Part shown: piece by piece, positions 1-6,729 of the stretch
How positions within the stretch are numbered: the first letter of the stretch is position 1
How the letters are laid out: every line of letters starts with the position of its first letter
NCBI GenBank assembly: GCA_030036915.1
Contig: JASHSC010000324.1
Location: forward strand, 1-13,692
Length of the DNA: 13,692 bases
Reading direction: 5' to 3'
From: Terriglobia bacterium
GTDB lineage: Bacteria > Acidobacteriota > Terriglobia > UBA7540
Position numbers and translations under genes: made by a program
Notes under the pieces: model-generated
The model's database searches: none
Told to the model about the DNA's origin: nothing
What the model saw: only the letters and a program-made list of their open reading frames with translations

Positions 1-1214
1 TGCTGGGGAAAGACACGCGCGAGTCGAATGAATGGCTGTCGCGCGCGCTTTCGAGCGGGTTGGCCGGAAGCGGCGCGCAGGTGGTGGACGCAGGAATTAT
101 CACCACGCCGGGGGTGGCCTTCCTGACGCGGCGGCATGAGCTATCCGCCGGCGTGATGGTTTCCGCCTCGCACAATCCTTATCAGGACAACGGCATCAAG
201 GTTTTCTCTCCCGCCGGGACCAAGCTGATGGAGGCGCAGGAGCTGGAAGTGGAATCCCTGATGAAGGCGCTGCCGGATTTGCCCGGCCCCACGGAGAATG
301 GTGCGGTCACTGCTCCCGGTTGGGTGGAAGGATACGTCGAGCATCTGGCGAGCCTGGTGCCGCCAGATCGGGATGTCGCGAACTTTCGCCTGGTGGTGGA
401 TTGCGCTAATGGCGCTGCCAGCCGCGTGGCGCCCATGCTGCTGGCGTGCCTGGGAATCACGACGAAAATTCTGAATGCCGAGCCTAATGGGCGGAACATC
501 AATTTAAATTGCGGTTCGTTGCACCCGAAGGGCATGGTGGAAGCCACGCGCGCGGCGGACGCCGACCTGGGAGTGGCGTTTGACGGCGACGCGGATCGCG
601 CCATCTTCGCCACGCGCGCGGGCCGCCTGGCCGATGGCGACCATGTCTTCTATGCGCTCGCTCCGTACCTCGCGCGGCAGGGCAGACTGAAGGGCGACGC
701 GGTGGTGGGAACGCTGATGACCAACCTCGCGCTGGAACTGGCTCTCGCGCGGCAGGGAATCGGGCTGAAGCGCACGGCCGTGGGCGACAAATACGTGCTG
801 GAAGAAATGTTGCGCTCTGGAATCTCGCTGGGCGGCGAGCCCTCCGGGCACATCATTTTCGCCGACCTCTCTCTTGCGGGCGACGGCATGATTACACTAC
901 TGGAAGTTCTTGGCCTGCTTGCCGGTGCCGGGCAATCCTTTGATGAGTTGCTCCACGGCTATCAGCCATTCCCGCAATTAATTCGCAACGTGCGCGTGCG
1001 GGAAAAACCTCCGCTCGAATCGATTCCCGCCGTGGCGCAGGCCATCGCCGAATGCTCGCAGGAGATGGGTGAGCAGGGGCGCGTCGTGGTGCGTTACTCC
1101 GGCACGGAAAAGCTGGCGCGCGTTATGGTGGAGGGCGCGCAAGCCGCGGCTGTCGAAAAGCACGCGGCCAATATCGCCACGGCAATCAAGGCGGCGATTG
1201 GAACCGAACCATAA
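1..1214 (+). CDS. glmM: Phosphoglucosamine mutase, 5'-truncated by window edge
   Basis: GlmM interconverts glucosamine-6-phosphate and glucosamine-1-phosphate in the cytoplasm, feeding UDP-GlcNAc for peptidoglycan and LPS. The reading frame is open from base 3 (GKDTRESNEWL..., the usual N-terminal sugar-phosphate mutase motif), so the true start lies upstream. About 403 residues are visible of a family norm near 450, so some 45-50 residues are missing. All signature motifs are present: the phosphoserine loop SASHNP (about 162-179), the metal-binding loop DGDADR (582-599), the sugar-binding loop GGEPSGH (831-851), and the C-terminal phosphate-binding loop RYSGTEKLARVMVEG (1092-1136). The family is certain. 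Phosphomannomutase/phosphoglucomutase relatives share these motifs; the spacing and RYSGTE...RVMVEG ending favour GlmM. The gene ends at TAA 1212-1214, with no clear intrinsic terminator directly after it; the hairpin pair at 1273-1324 follows. Confidence 0.9.
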   Translation, partial: LGKDTRESNEWLSRALSSGLAGSGAQVVDAGIITTPGVAFLTRRHELSAGVMVSASHNPYQDNGIKVFSPAGTKLMEAQELEVESLMKALPDLPGPTENGAVTAPGWVEGYVEHLASLVPPDRDVANFRLVVDCANGAASRVAPMLLACLGITTKILNAEPNGRNINLNCGSLHPKGMVEATRAADADLGVAFDGDADRAIFATRAGRLADGDHVFYALAPYLARQGRLKGDAVVGTLMTNLALELALARQGIGLKRTAVGDKYVLEEMLRSGISLGGEPSGHIIFADLSLAGDGMITLLEVLGLLAGAGQSFDELLHGYQPFPQLIRNVRVREKPPLESIPAVAQAIAECSQEMGEQGRVVVRYSGTEKLARVMVEGAQAAAVEKHAANIATAIKAAIGTEP

Positions 1215-1272
1215 TTTCCATTGTGAGCAGGCGCGTCACAGACATTGAATGAGGCTGTGAAAGCTTCAGCAC

Positions 1273-1324
1273 GTAGGGGCGGCCCTCGCGGCCGCCCTGG
1301 GGCAACCACAAGGGTTGCCCCTAC
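1273..1324. repeat. REPIN-like pair of inverted palindromic repeats
   Basis: Two 26-nt units lie head to head with no spacer. Unit 1 (1273-1298) begins GTAGGGGCGGCC and folds into an 8-bp stem, 1277-1284 with 1290-1297, loop CTCGC. Unit 2 (1299-1324), read on the minus strand, begins GTAGGGGCAACC and folds into a 9-bp stem, 1299-1307 with 1313-1321, loop ACAAG. The units share the GTAGGGGC head. They differ inside the stem as GG/CC versus AA/TT, so pairing is preserved by paired changes. This arrangement is that of REP doublets (REPINs), which are mobilised by dedicated transposases elsewhere in a genome. In this position the hairpins could also stop or stabilise the glmM transcript, though no T-tract follows. 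Confidence 0.8.
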
Positions 1325-1368
1325 CGACATTTCTTTGTACGGTGGCCTCTGTTAAACTCTCGCTTGAG

Positions 1369-1584
1369 ATGGGCAATCCGTTCAACGTCCTCCCGCCGTG
1401 GAGGCCTGGAGACACGCGGGAAGTATCGGAACGTAATTTGAAGCAAGTTCGGTTGGAAGGGAAATATGATTCCTACTCGCAGGTCTACGAATTGGACGGC
1501 CGCCGGTGGAAAATTCAGGGCCATCTCAGCCACCCTTCGGGCGACACCATTTTTACGCTCGTGTGCGTCAACGAAGAGGAATGA
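1369..1584 (+). CDS. Small hypothetical protein (71 aa)
   Basis: I do not recognise this protein. The ATG at 1369 gives 71 residues starting MGNPFNVLPPWRPGD and ending FTLVCVNEEE. The same frame is open back to a TTG inside the REPIN at 1315, but the ATG is preferred because it keeps the repeat non-coding. There is no signal peptide or membrane segment. The middle (KYDSYSQVYELDGRRWKIQGHL) alternates polar and hydrophobic residues as in a small beta-rich fold. No convincing ribosome-binding site precedes the ATG; only a weak GAG lies just upstream. The body looks protein-like rather than random (a compact aromatic-rich core and an acidic tail), and no competing strong gene lies on the other strand. 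Confidence 0.45.
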   Translation: MGNPFNVLPPWRPGDTREVSERNLKQVRLEGKYDSYSQVYELDGRRWKIQGHLSHPSGDTIFTLVCVNEEE

Positions 1585-1701
1585 CGCGCGTTTTAGGCTC
1601 ACTCGGCCTATGCTGCCGTCGGCTGAATCTTTGCCGGGCGCGACAGCAACCTTTGCCGCAAAGTCCTTCATCCAACCGGCAGTAGGGGGAAAAGAGAATC
1701 C

Positions 1702-1712
1702 AAGGAAGGTGG
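1702..1712 (+). promoter_or_regulatory. Ribosome-binding site of the VirB10-like gene
   Basis: AAGGAAGGTGG lies 3 nt upstream of the ATG at 1716, with its core AGGAAGG about 6-9 nt away. This near-ideal Shine-Dalgarno fixes the start. Confidence 0.7.
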
Positions 1713-1715
1713 ACC

Positions 1716-2528
1716 ATGAAATCTCTAATCCTTTCGCTCTTTATGCTGGCGATGACGCTGCCGGGCTTTGCGCAGACGCCGGCCGGTCCGTCGAGTTCCT
1801 CGGCGCAGGCGCAACCGGCCGCCAAGGCGCAGAAATCAACACCTGCGTCGCCTCCGGCCCCGCAAGCCCCGGCAGATGACGGTCGAATCGTCGTCCCCGC
1901 GGAAACGATGATTCCCGTAATGCTGCTTACACCCATCAACACTAAATCAGCTTATGTGGGCGCATCTTTCTATTGCGAGTCCGTCTACCCGATCACCGTC
2001 GGGAATCGCATCATCATCCCCAAGGGAAGCTCGGTGCGCGGAACAATTACCCAGGTGGTACGGCCGGGACATGTGAAGGGGAAGGCGCAAATTGGTCTGC
2101 GGTTTGACGAAATGGTCCTGCCCAACGGCACCACCGTGCAATTGCGCGCCGTGCTTTCAGGTTTCGGGACTACGGGCGGAGAAAAATACAAGCCCGATGA
2201 GGGACAGATCGAGGGCCAGAGCAGCAAAGGGGAAGACGCCGGAAAGGTTATTACCACGACGGCTTCCGGCGGCGAAATGGGAACGATTATTGGACTCGAG
2301 AAGGGTGCTCCGGGCGAAGGTGCCGGCATCGGCTTGGGCGCGGGTGCGACGGCGGGGTTGATTTGGGTCCTGGCTTCGCGCGGCAAGGATGCCGTTTTGC
2401 CCCACGGGACGAGTTTTGAGATGAAGCTGACCCAGCCGTTGAACTTCAGCTCCTGGGAAGTGCAGCCGCGCTCGCCTTATGACGAGGGTCCGAACATGAC
2501 GCGCTCCCCGTTGGGTCCAGGTCTCTGA
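1716..2528 (+). CDS. Secreted TrbI/VirB10-like domain protein
   Basis: This is a 270-residue exported protein of unknown specific role. Residues 1-20 form a signal peptide ending GFAQ, followed by an Ala/Pro/Ser/Gln-rich linker to about residue 54. Residues 58-145 resemble the beta-barrel domain of conjugal-transfer TrbI/VirB10 proteins: VPAETMIPVMLLTPINTKSA, then GNRIIIPKGSSVRGTITQV, then FDEMVLPNGTTVQL, matching the family pattern of a 'PxGT-IP' opening, an 'IPxGS-xxG' turn and 'xxxPDGT'. Residues 184-222 are a Gly/Ala-rich hydrophobic stretch (glycine-zipper-like, GAGIGLGAGATAGLIWVLAS) that could be a membrane segment or barrel. The strand LPHGTSFEMKLTQPLNF closes the domain. No other type IV secretion genes are nearby, so a conjugation role is unlikely. 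Such stand-alone proteins are, as I recall, frequent in Acidobacteriota. The domain assignment is by motif memory and is moderately sure; the function is unknown. Confidence 0.75.
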   Translation: MKSLILSLFMLAMTLPGFAQTPAGPSSSSAQAQPAAKAQKSTPASPPAPQAPADDGRIVVPAETMIPVMLLTPINTKSAYVGASFYCESVYPITVGNRIIIPKGSSVRGTITQVVRPGHVKGKAQIGLRFDEMVLPNGTTVQLRAVLSGFGTTGGEKYKPDEGQIEGQSSKGEDAGKVITTTASGGEMGTIIGLEKGAPGEGAGIGLGAGATAGLIWVLASRGKDAVLPHGTSFEMKLTQPLNFSSWEVQPRSPYDEGPNMTRSPLGPGL

Positions 2529-2556
2529 TTTCCTCTGCGCAGCAGGCGGTTAGAAT

Positions 2557-3702
2557 TTAACTCCCCACTTCCTCATTGGCCCGCCGACGATAGGCCTTCA
2601 TGTAAGCAATGGTGTACGCAGTTCCCGCGCGATCGCCGATCATTCCGGGAATGTGATCGGGGATCATCGCCCCATTGAAATTCACCTCGCGAAGCGCGCG
2701 CATCACCTGGTACATGTCCTGGTAACCATCGTCCACAAAAGTTTCCACAAAGTGCGGCAAAGGCGCGTTGACATTGCGAAAATGGATTTTGAAGATCTTG
2801 CCGCGCGAGCCGAAGTACTGAATGGTCTCGAGCAGGCTGCGCCGCATGTTCTTGCCGCCCTCGAGCCACGTTCCGCAGCACAGGCACATACCGATGTTGG
2901 GGCTGTTGGCGATTTCGAAAGCACGCACGAAGCCGTCAAAATTGCCGAAGACGCAGCGGGGAACTCCGGCGAGCACCGGCACGGGAGGATCGTCGGGGTG
3001 AATGCCAATCCGCACGCCGGCCTCTTCCGCAACGGGTACCACAGCCTTGATGAAATACGTGTAGTTGTCCCACATCTCCTGCTCGGTGTAGACGCGGCCA
3101 TGGCTGAGAGGCAGGTGCCACGTCTGTCCGTCCCAATGGCCAGCGGGATCGTCAGCCAGGTCGAAGGCCCGGGCGGGCGCGCCGCCGCGGGTGGTTTCGA
3201 ACGCTGAACTCCAGATGCCGTTGGGAACGTACCCCAGCGTCGAGTAATAAATTCCCGCCTTGCCGAGAGTGCGGATGTAAGTCTTGTATTCCTCGATTTT
3301 CTGCTCGCGCCCGGGAAGGTTCAGCGTAACCTCGCCCATGTTATGAACATTAATATTCCCAATATTCCAAACCTTTAGCCCCTTATTCTCCACCCTGCCC
3401 CGCAGGCGCATAAAATTTTCATAGGAAGCGCCGTCCGCGTGCAGCCATATGGTGACGTATTCTACTCCGAGTTGTTGGACGAACTGGAGATCCTCATCGC
3501 TCGGGTCGGCGGGTAACTGCACGGAGATCTTGATGCCGGGGGGAAGATCGTGCAGCATGGGCGCAGCGGCGAGGCGGGGGAAAGCCAGCGCGGTGCCGCC
3601 CAGTGTTCCGGCAAGGGCCCATTGGCCAAACTTCCTCCTTCCCGGATCAAAGGTCCCGTCTTGCTTATTCCGTCGCGGTTTGCGCCCGTTGGAGATTGGC
3701 AT
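2557..3702 (-). CDS. Tat-exported mannonate dehydratase-like enzyme
   Basis: This is a 381-residue TIM-barrel protein of the mannonate dehydratase (UxuA) family, which converts D-mannonate to 2-dehydro-3-deoxy-D-gluconate using a divalent metal. Family hallmarks in order (start at 3702): GIHPDDPPVPV around residues 234-244, with His235 a probable metal ligand; the Cys cluster MCLCCGTW (272-279); KIHFRNVN with His307; DDGYQDM (323-329); and MIPDHIPGM with Asp349-His350. The N-terminus carries a twin-arginine signal, GRRKFGQWALAGTLGG from about residue 21, with a likely cleavage near AAA-P48, so the mature enzyme is predicted to be outside the cytoplasm. The frame extends upstream to 3864, but the start at 3702 is chosen because AGGAG (3710-3714) lies 7 nt ahead of it and because it places the Tat motif near the N-terminus. 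It is followed by a convergent gene 28 bp away. Other sugar-acid dehydratase or epimerase activity within the fold is possible. Confidence 0.8.
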   Translation of the reverse strand: MPISNGRKPRRNKQDGTFDPGRRKFGQWALAGTLGGTALAFPRLAAAPMLHDLPPGIKISVQLPADPSDEDLQFVQQLGVEYVTIWLHADGASYENFMRLRGRVENKGLKVWNIGNINVHNMGEVTLNLPGREQKIEEYKTYIRTLGKAGIYYSTLGYVPNGIWSSAFETTRGGAPARAFDLADDPAGHWDGQTWHLPLSHGRVYTEQEMWDNYTYFIKAVVPVAEEAGVRIGIHPDDPPVPVLAGVPRCVFGNFDGFVRAFEIANSPNIGMCLCCGTWLEGGKNMRRSLLETIQYFGSRGKIFKIHFRNVNAPLPHFVETFVDDGYQDMYQVMRALREVNFNGAMIPDHIPGMIGDRAGTAYTIAYMKAYRRRANEEVGS

Positions 3703-3709
3703 GGCATCG

Positions 3710-3714
3710 CTCCT
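3710..3714 (-). promoter_or_regulatory. Shine-Dalgarno that sets the mannonate dehydratase start
   Basis: AGGAG (minus strand) sits 7 nt upstream of the ATG at 3702-3700. It decides against the longer in-frame extension to 3864, which would overlap the end of the upstream zinc-ribbon gene. Confidence 0.7.
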
Positions 3715-3760
3715 GGGGAATGGGCAGGGGAAACAGTCGGCGGGAGTGGCACCCGCAGGA

Positions 3761-4057
3761 TTAGACATTGCCCGAAAGGGACGACTCACCAAACACGACC
3801 GATTGCAGGCCTGTAATCTCAAACTTCTTCCGGCAACGCGGATTCTTGCACTGCATATAGTCATCGAGCCGAGTCATGTAAGATTGTGCCTTGGCAAATT
3901 TCGCGCGATCGCGTTCATCAGCATTTCCACGCAGCATCTTCTTCTTTTTGCGTACCAACCATCGAACCTCATAAGTGTCCGATTGCCGGCAGTGCATGCA
4001 GGAAAGATTGGCGGGCTTCCGGGTTTCGCTCTCGTCGAAAAAGTCTCTCTCGTCCAT
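3761..4057 (-). CDS. Small four-cysteine zinc-ribbon-like protein
   Basis: This is a 98-residue, highly charged protein. Two cysteine pairs, C20-x2-C23 (SCMHCR) and C70-x4-C75 (QCKNPRCRKKF), are separated by a basic, helical stretch (WLVRKKKK...ADERDRAKFAKAQSY). The arrangement fits a zinc ribbon/zinc-finger fold that could bind nucleic acid or a protein partner; no enzymatic motif is seen. There is no signal peptide, so it is probably cytoplasmic. It lies between thrB (121 bp upstream) and the mannonate dehydratase gene (58 bp downstream), all on the same strand, so it may be in the same transcript. The start ATG at 4057 has no strong Shine-Dalgarno. I recall similar unnamed proteins in Acidobacteriota but cannot name a family. 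Confidence 0.7.
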   Translation of the reverse strand: MDERDFFDESETRKPANLSCMHCRQSDTYEVRWLVRKKKKMLRGNADERDRAKFAKAQSYMTRLDDYMQCKNPRCRKKFEITGLQSVVFGESSLSGNV

Positions 4058-4178
4058 GGCCGTTCATTCTAGCCGGAATTCTGCGGGAAGGCCACAGTTT
4101 GAGTGCTGTAGCGCCCTCTGCGAGCGTCGAGGTCGGTTCCGCTCAGGCGGGCAATCGCCACCACGACCGGGCGACGGT

Positions 4179-5090
4179 TCAATCAGGCAAAATCCAGCCC
4201 TTGGCACCGCGATTATCGGGATCGACCTGATGCACGCAAGAGTTCACCTGCTTTTCAGCCAGGGTCTTTTGGATGAGTCCGGCAATGCCGGCGGCATTGC
4301 CGCGCGTGAAAGCCAGAATGGAGGGGCCCGCGCCGCTCAGGCAGACGCCCAGCAAATCCGGGTGTTGCATAGCCAGCACCTCTGGCAGACCGGGCATCAG
4401 GTGGGCACGGAAGGGTTGATGCCAGCGGTCGTCGAAAAATCCGCGGTGGATTTCCCCGGCACCGGAAAACAATTGCGCCGTCAACGCCACAGCGCGCTGC
4501 AGATTGTGGACGGCATCGGGCCTCGAATAATTCCCCGGCAAAACCTTGCGGGCTTCAGCGGTAGGCAATGCGTAATCCGGCGTGACCAGGGCCAGCCCCA
4601 GGGGTTCCGGGAGAGGGCAGGAATAGCTCAGAATGCGCCCGGAGTTTTCCATCGCCACAGTAAAGCCGCCGTGCCACGCCGCGGCCACGTTGTCTGGATG
4701 ACCCTCACGACGCGTGGCGAGGGTTGCGATTTCCTCGTCGAACAGTGCGCGTCCGGCAAGCCGGTGGCTGGCCACCAGCGCGCTCACAATCGCTGCGGCG
4801 CTTGAACCCAACCCCGCGCCCACGGGAATCTGGTTGGAGATTTCCAGGTCGAATCCGTACGGATTCCCCCACTGGTCAAGCGTCTCGCGGATGATCCGGG
4901 CGATAAGATTGTCCGCCGCGGCAGGCACACGTTCGGGATTGACGCCCTGATAGCGCACCGTAATTTCCCGGTCCGTGCGCGGCGTAACGTGAACGTCGAG
5001 GTAAAGGCTTACTGCGATTGCGCCGCAGTCGAACAAACAGCCAAGGTTCGCGGAGGTTGCGGGGACGCGGACTGACACGCGGTCGCTCAC
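4179..5090 (-). CDS. thrB: Homoserine kinase
   Basis: ThrB is a cytoplasmic GHMP-family kinase (EC 2.7.1.39) that phosphorylates L-homoserine with ATP to O-phospho-L-homoserine, the substrate of the threonine synthase encoded just upstream. The 303 residues match the family's usual size (about 300). The three GHMP motifs are present: motif 1 VPATSANLGCLFD (9-21), the ATP-binding glycine/serine loop PVGAGLGSSAAA (89-100), and motif 3 LSGAGPSILAF (251-261). EGHPDNVAAAWHGGF (129-143) is also typical. Motif 1 usually reads NLGPGFD; here it is NLGCLFD. The start is a GTG at 5090, with AAAGG about 11 nt upstream. The short N-terminus before PATSANLG matches other ThrB proteins. It lies 120 bp after the thrC stop on the same strand, so both are probably read from the riboswitch-controlled promoter. 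Confidence 0.93.
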   Translation of the reverse strand: MSDRVSVRVPATSANLGCLFDCGAIAVSLYLDVHVTPRTDREITVRYQGVNPERVPAAADNLIARIIRETLDQWGNPYGFDLEISNQIPVGAGLGSSAAAIVSALVASHRLAGRALFDEEIATLATRREGHPDNVAAAWHGGFTVAMENSGRILSYSCPLPEPLGLALVTPDYALPTAEARKVLPGNYSRPDAVHNLQRAVALTAQLFSGAGEIHRGFFDDRWHQPFRAHLMPGLPEVLAMQHPDLLGVCLSGAGPSILAFTRGNAAGIAGLIQKTLAEKQVNSCVHQVDPDNRGAKGWILPD

Positions 5091-5210
5091 GGTGGGATTT
5101 GCCTTTCGAAGATTTCAGCCCTGCAAGCGCCGCGTGGAGACAGAGGGCAAACGCGCGGCCGGGCAAAGAGTTCCCAGGCTTGGTCAGCTCCGGGGCGCTG
5201 CCCGGGGGAA

Positions 5211-6458
5211 TCAGGCGGCCGTGGTGGCGCGGGCGGCGAGGAATTGCTCCTCAAAATCATCCAGCTTGGGCCGGATCAAAGCGCTTTCCGCAATCCGCCC
5301 CTGCAACGCGCCAATGGTTTTCAGTCCATTGCCGGTGATTACGAGCACGGTGGATTCATCGGGATTCAGGCGGCCCTGGCGAATCAACTTGCGCGCCACG
5401 GCGACAGTGACGCCGCCGGCAGTTTCTGTAAAAATGCCCTCGGTCTCGCCGAGCAGGCGGATTCCCTCCACGACTTCGTCATCGCTCACGTCCTCACCGG
5501 TGCCTCCGCTTCCTAGAATCGTCTTTACGGCATAAGGTCCGTCGGCGGGATTGCCGATGGCGAGCGACCGCGCAATAGTGGACGGCTTTTGCGGATCGAT
5601 TTCGGAGGTTCCGCGTTTGGCGGCGGTGGTAATGGGCGAGCATCCGGTGGCCTGCGCGCCGAAGAAGCGGGTGGAGATGGGATTGACCCACGCAAGCTTC
5701 TTCAATTCATCAAACGCCTTGTGGATTTTGGTGATCAGCGCCCCGCCGGCCATCGGGACCACCACGTTCTGCGGCAGGCGCCAGCCGAGCTGCTCAGCAA
5801 TTTCGTATCCGACGGTCTTCGAACCCTCGGCGTAGTAGGAGCGGAGGTTGACATTGACGATTCCCCAGGCGTGCTTCTGCGCCACTTCCGAGCAGAGGCG
5901 GTTCACCTGGTCGTAATTGCCCTGCACGCGCACCAGATTGGCGCCGTAAACCTGCGTGGCGATGATCTTCTCCGGCTCAAGTTCGGCGGGAATGAAGATG
6001 TAGGCGCGGAATCCGCCGGCCGCCGCCTGCGCCGCCACGGCGTTGGCCAGATTTCCCGTGGAAGAGCAACCGACCGTGCCGAATCCGAACTCATGCGCCT
6101 TGGAGAGCGCCACGGCCACAACGCGGTCCTTGAAAGAGAGCGTGGGGTGATTCACCGAATCATTCTTCACGTAAAGGTCGCGGATTCCCAGCGCCGCGCC
6201 CAGGTGGGGCACTGCCACCAGCGGCGTGAATCCGGTTTGCCGGCCCACGTAGGGCTCTTCAAGCAGCGGCAGCAGTTCGCGATATCGCCACATAGTGGGC
6301 GGGCGGCTCGCAAGGTCTTCGCGTCGGAGATCCGCCCAGAGCTTTCCGTAGTCGTACACGACTTCGAGTGGGGCCCAACAGTCCTCGCATGCGGCGACGG
6401 GCTCGAGCGGATATGTGCGCTCGCAGTCCCGGCATTTCAGATGTAGTGCGTAACTCAT
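5211..6458 (-). CDS. thrC: Threonine synthase
   Basis: ThrC is a PLP enzyme (EC 4.2.3.1) that converts O-phosphohomoserine and water to L-threonine and phosphate. The protein is 415 residues. It begins with an N-terminal zinc ribbon, C9-x2-C12 and C24-x2-C27, as found in one branch of threonine synthases. The PLP-binding lysine is K110 in HPTLSFKDR. The phosphate-cradling SSTGNLANA (132-140) and a later Gly-rich GGTGED segment follow. The fold type II core runs to a C-terminal LVITGNGLK. The start at 6458 is fixed by GGAGG (6463-6467), close upstream. An in-frame extension to 6527 would run into the leader and is rejected. The gene heads the thrC-thrB cluster and is preceded by a promoter, a SAM-I riboswitch and an intrinsic terminator, so premature termination in high SAM is the likely control. 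Confidence 0.95.
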   Translation of the reverse strand: MSYALHLKCRDCERTYPLEPVAACEDCWAPLEVVYDYGKLWADLRREDLASRPPTMWRYRELLPLLEEPYVGRQTGFTPLVAVPHLGAALGIRDLYVKNDSVNHPTLSFKDRVVAVALSKAHEFGFGTVGCSSTGNLANAVAAQAAAGGFRAYIFIPAELEPEKIIATQVYGANLVRVQGNYDQVNRLCSEVAQKHAWGIVNVNLRSYYAEGSKTVGYEIAEQLGWRLPQNVVVPMAGGALITKIHKAFDELKKLAWVNPISTRFFGAQATGCSPITTAAKRGTSEIDPQKPSTIARSLAIGNPADGPYAVKTILGSGGTGEDVSDDEVVEGIRLLGETEGIFTETAGGVTVAVARKLIRQGRLNPDESTVLVITGNGLKTIGALQGRIAESALIRPKLDDFEEQFLAARATTAA

Positions 6459-6460
6459 GC

Positions 6461-6468
6461 TTCCTCCG
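6461..6468 (-). promoter_or_regulatory. Ribosome-binding site of thrC
   Basis: CGGAGGAA (minus strand) sits directly ahead of the ATG at 6458-6456. It is a strong Shine-Dalgarno that fixes the thrC start and lies about 65 nt downstream of the leader terminator. Confidence 0.8.
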
Positions 6469-6532
6469 TGTTCATCGGAGCGGCAGGCTTGGTTTTGCGG
6501 GGTGTTGTGAAACTCGGGAAGAGGCACAAACT

Positions 6533-6563
6533 AAAAAAGCCCCTTCCGAGTAAGAAGAGGCTT
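6533..6563 (-). terminator. Intrinsic terminator in the thrC leader
   Basis: Read on the minus strand, AAGCCTCTTC (6563-6554) pairs with GAAGGGGCTT (6546-6537), giving ten pairs with one G-U wobble and a 7-nt loop. A run of six T (6538-6533) overlaps the end of the stem and continues it. The hairpin stands between the SAM riboswitch and the thrC ribosome-binding site, the normal place for a riboswitch expression platform. Its 5' arm can alternatively pair with bases at the 3' end of the aptamer. Confidence 0.85.
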
Positions 6564-6585
6564 GAACCATGGTCTAGCGGCCCCC

Positions 6586-6690
6586 TCTCATCTCCCCCAC
6601 ACCGGGAAGGATTTGGCACCTGACCCCCGACTATGTCGGGGCGGTTGTCGTGGCGTCTTAGGGCCCGTCCCTCGGCCACTCTCGATGAGA
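6586..6690 (-). ncRNA. SAM-I (S-box) riboswitch
   Basis: This 105-nt aptamer, read 6690 to 6586, carries the S-box core in order. The P1 5' arm TCTCATC (6690-6684) pairs perfectly with GATGAGA (6592-6586). Then come a GAGAG-type junction, P2 (GTGGC 6679-6675 with GCCAC 6654-6650), and the kink-turn/pseudoknot strand GAGGGACGGGCCC (6673-6661). Next are GACAACC (6649-6643), a P3 hairpin of 7 bp with a 3-nt loop (6641-6625), the diagnostic GGTGCCAAATCC (6620-6609), and a P4 hairpin CTTCCC/GGGGGAG before P1 closes. The consensus of RF00162 (known family) reads AGGGACUGGCCC...GGCAACC...GGUGCCAAUUCC. Variants such as SAM-IV or SAM-I/IV are less likely. Binding S-adenosylmethionine should stabilise P1, free the terminator arm and switch thrC off. 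Confidence 0.9.
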
Positions 6691-6729
6691 TTCAGGGTAT
6701 CTGAATCAGATATTCAATTGTCGCGGTTT

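Noticed and set aside
3703..3864. N-terminal extension of the mannonate dehydratase frame
   Set aside because: It would overlap the end of the zinc-ribbon gene and bury the Tat signal about 75 residues in; the strong AGGAG ahead of 3702 supports the shorter form.
4058..4178. Possible terminator after thrB
   Set aside because: A short GTCGCC/GGCGAT stem is seen on the minus strand but no T-run follows, so it does not separate thrB from the downstream genes.
5589..6446. Long plus-strand ORF opposite thrC
   Set aside because: It is a shadow of a confidently identified gene; GC-rich codon bias keeps antisense frames open.
6459..6527. Upstream extension of thrC
   Set aside because: It runs through the ribosome-binding site and into the leader; the GGAGG next to the ATG at 6458 fixes the start and the family begins at the zinc ribbon.
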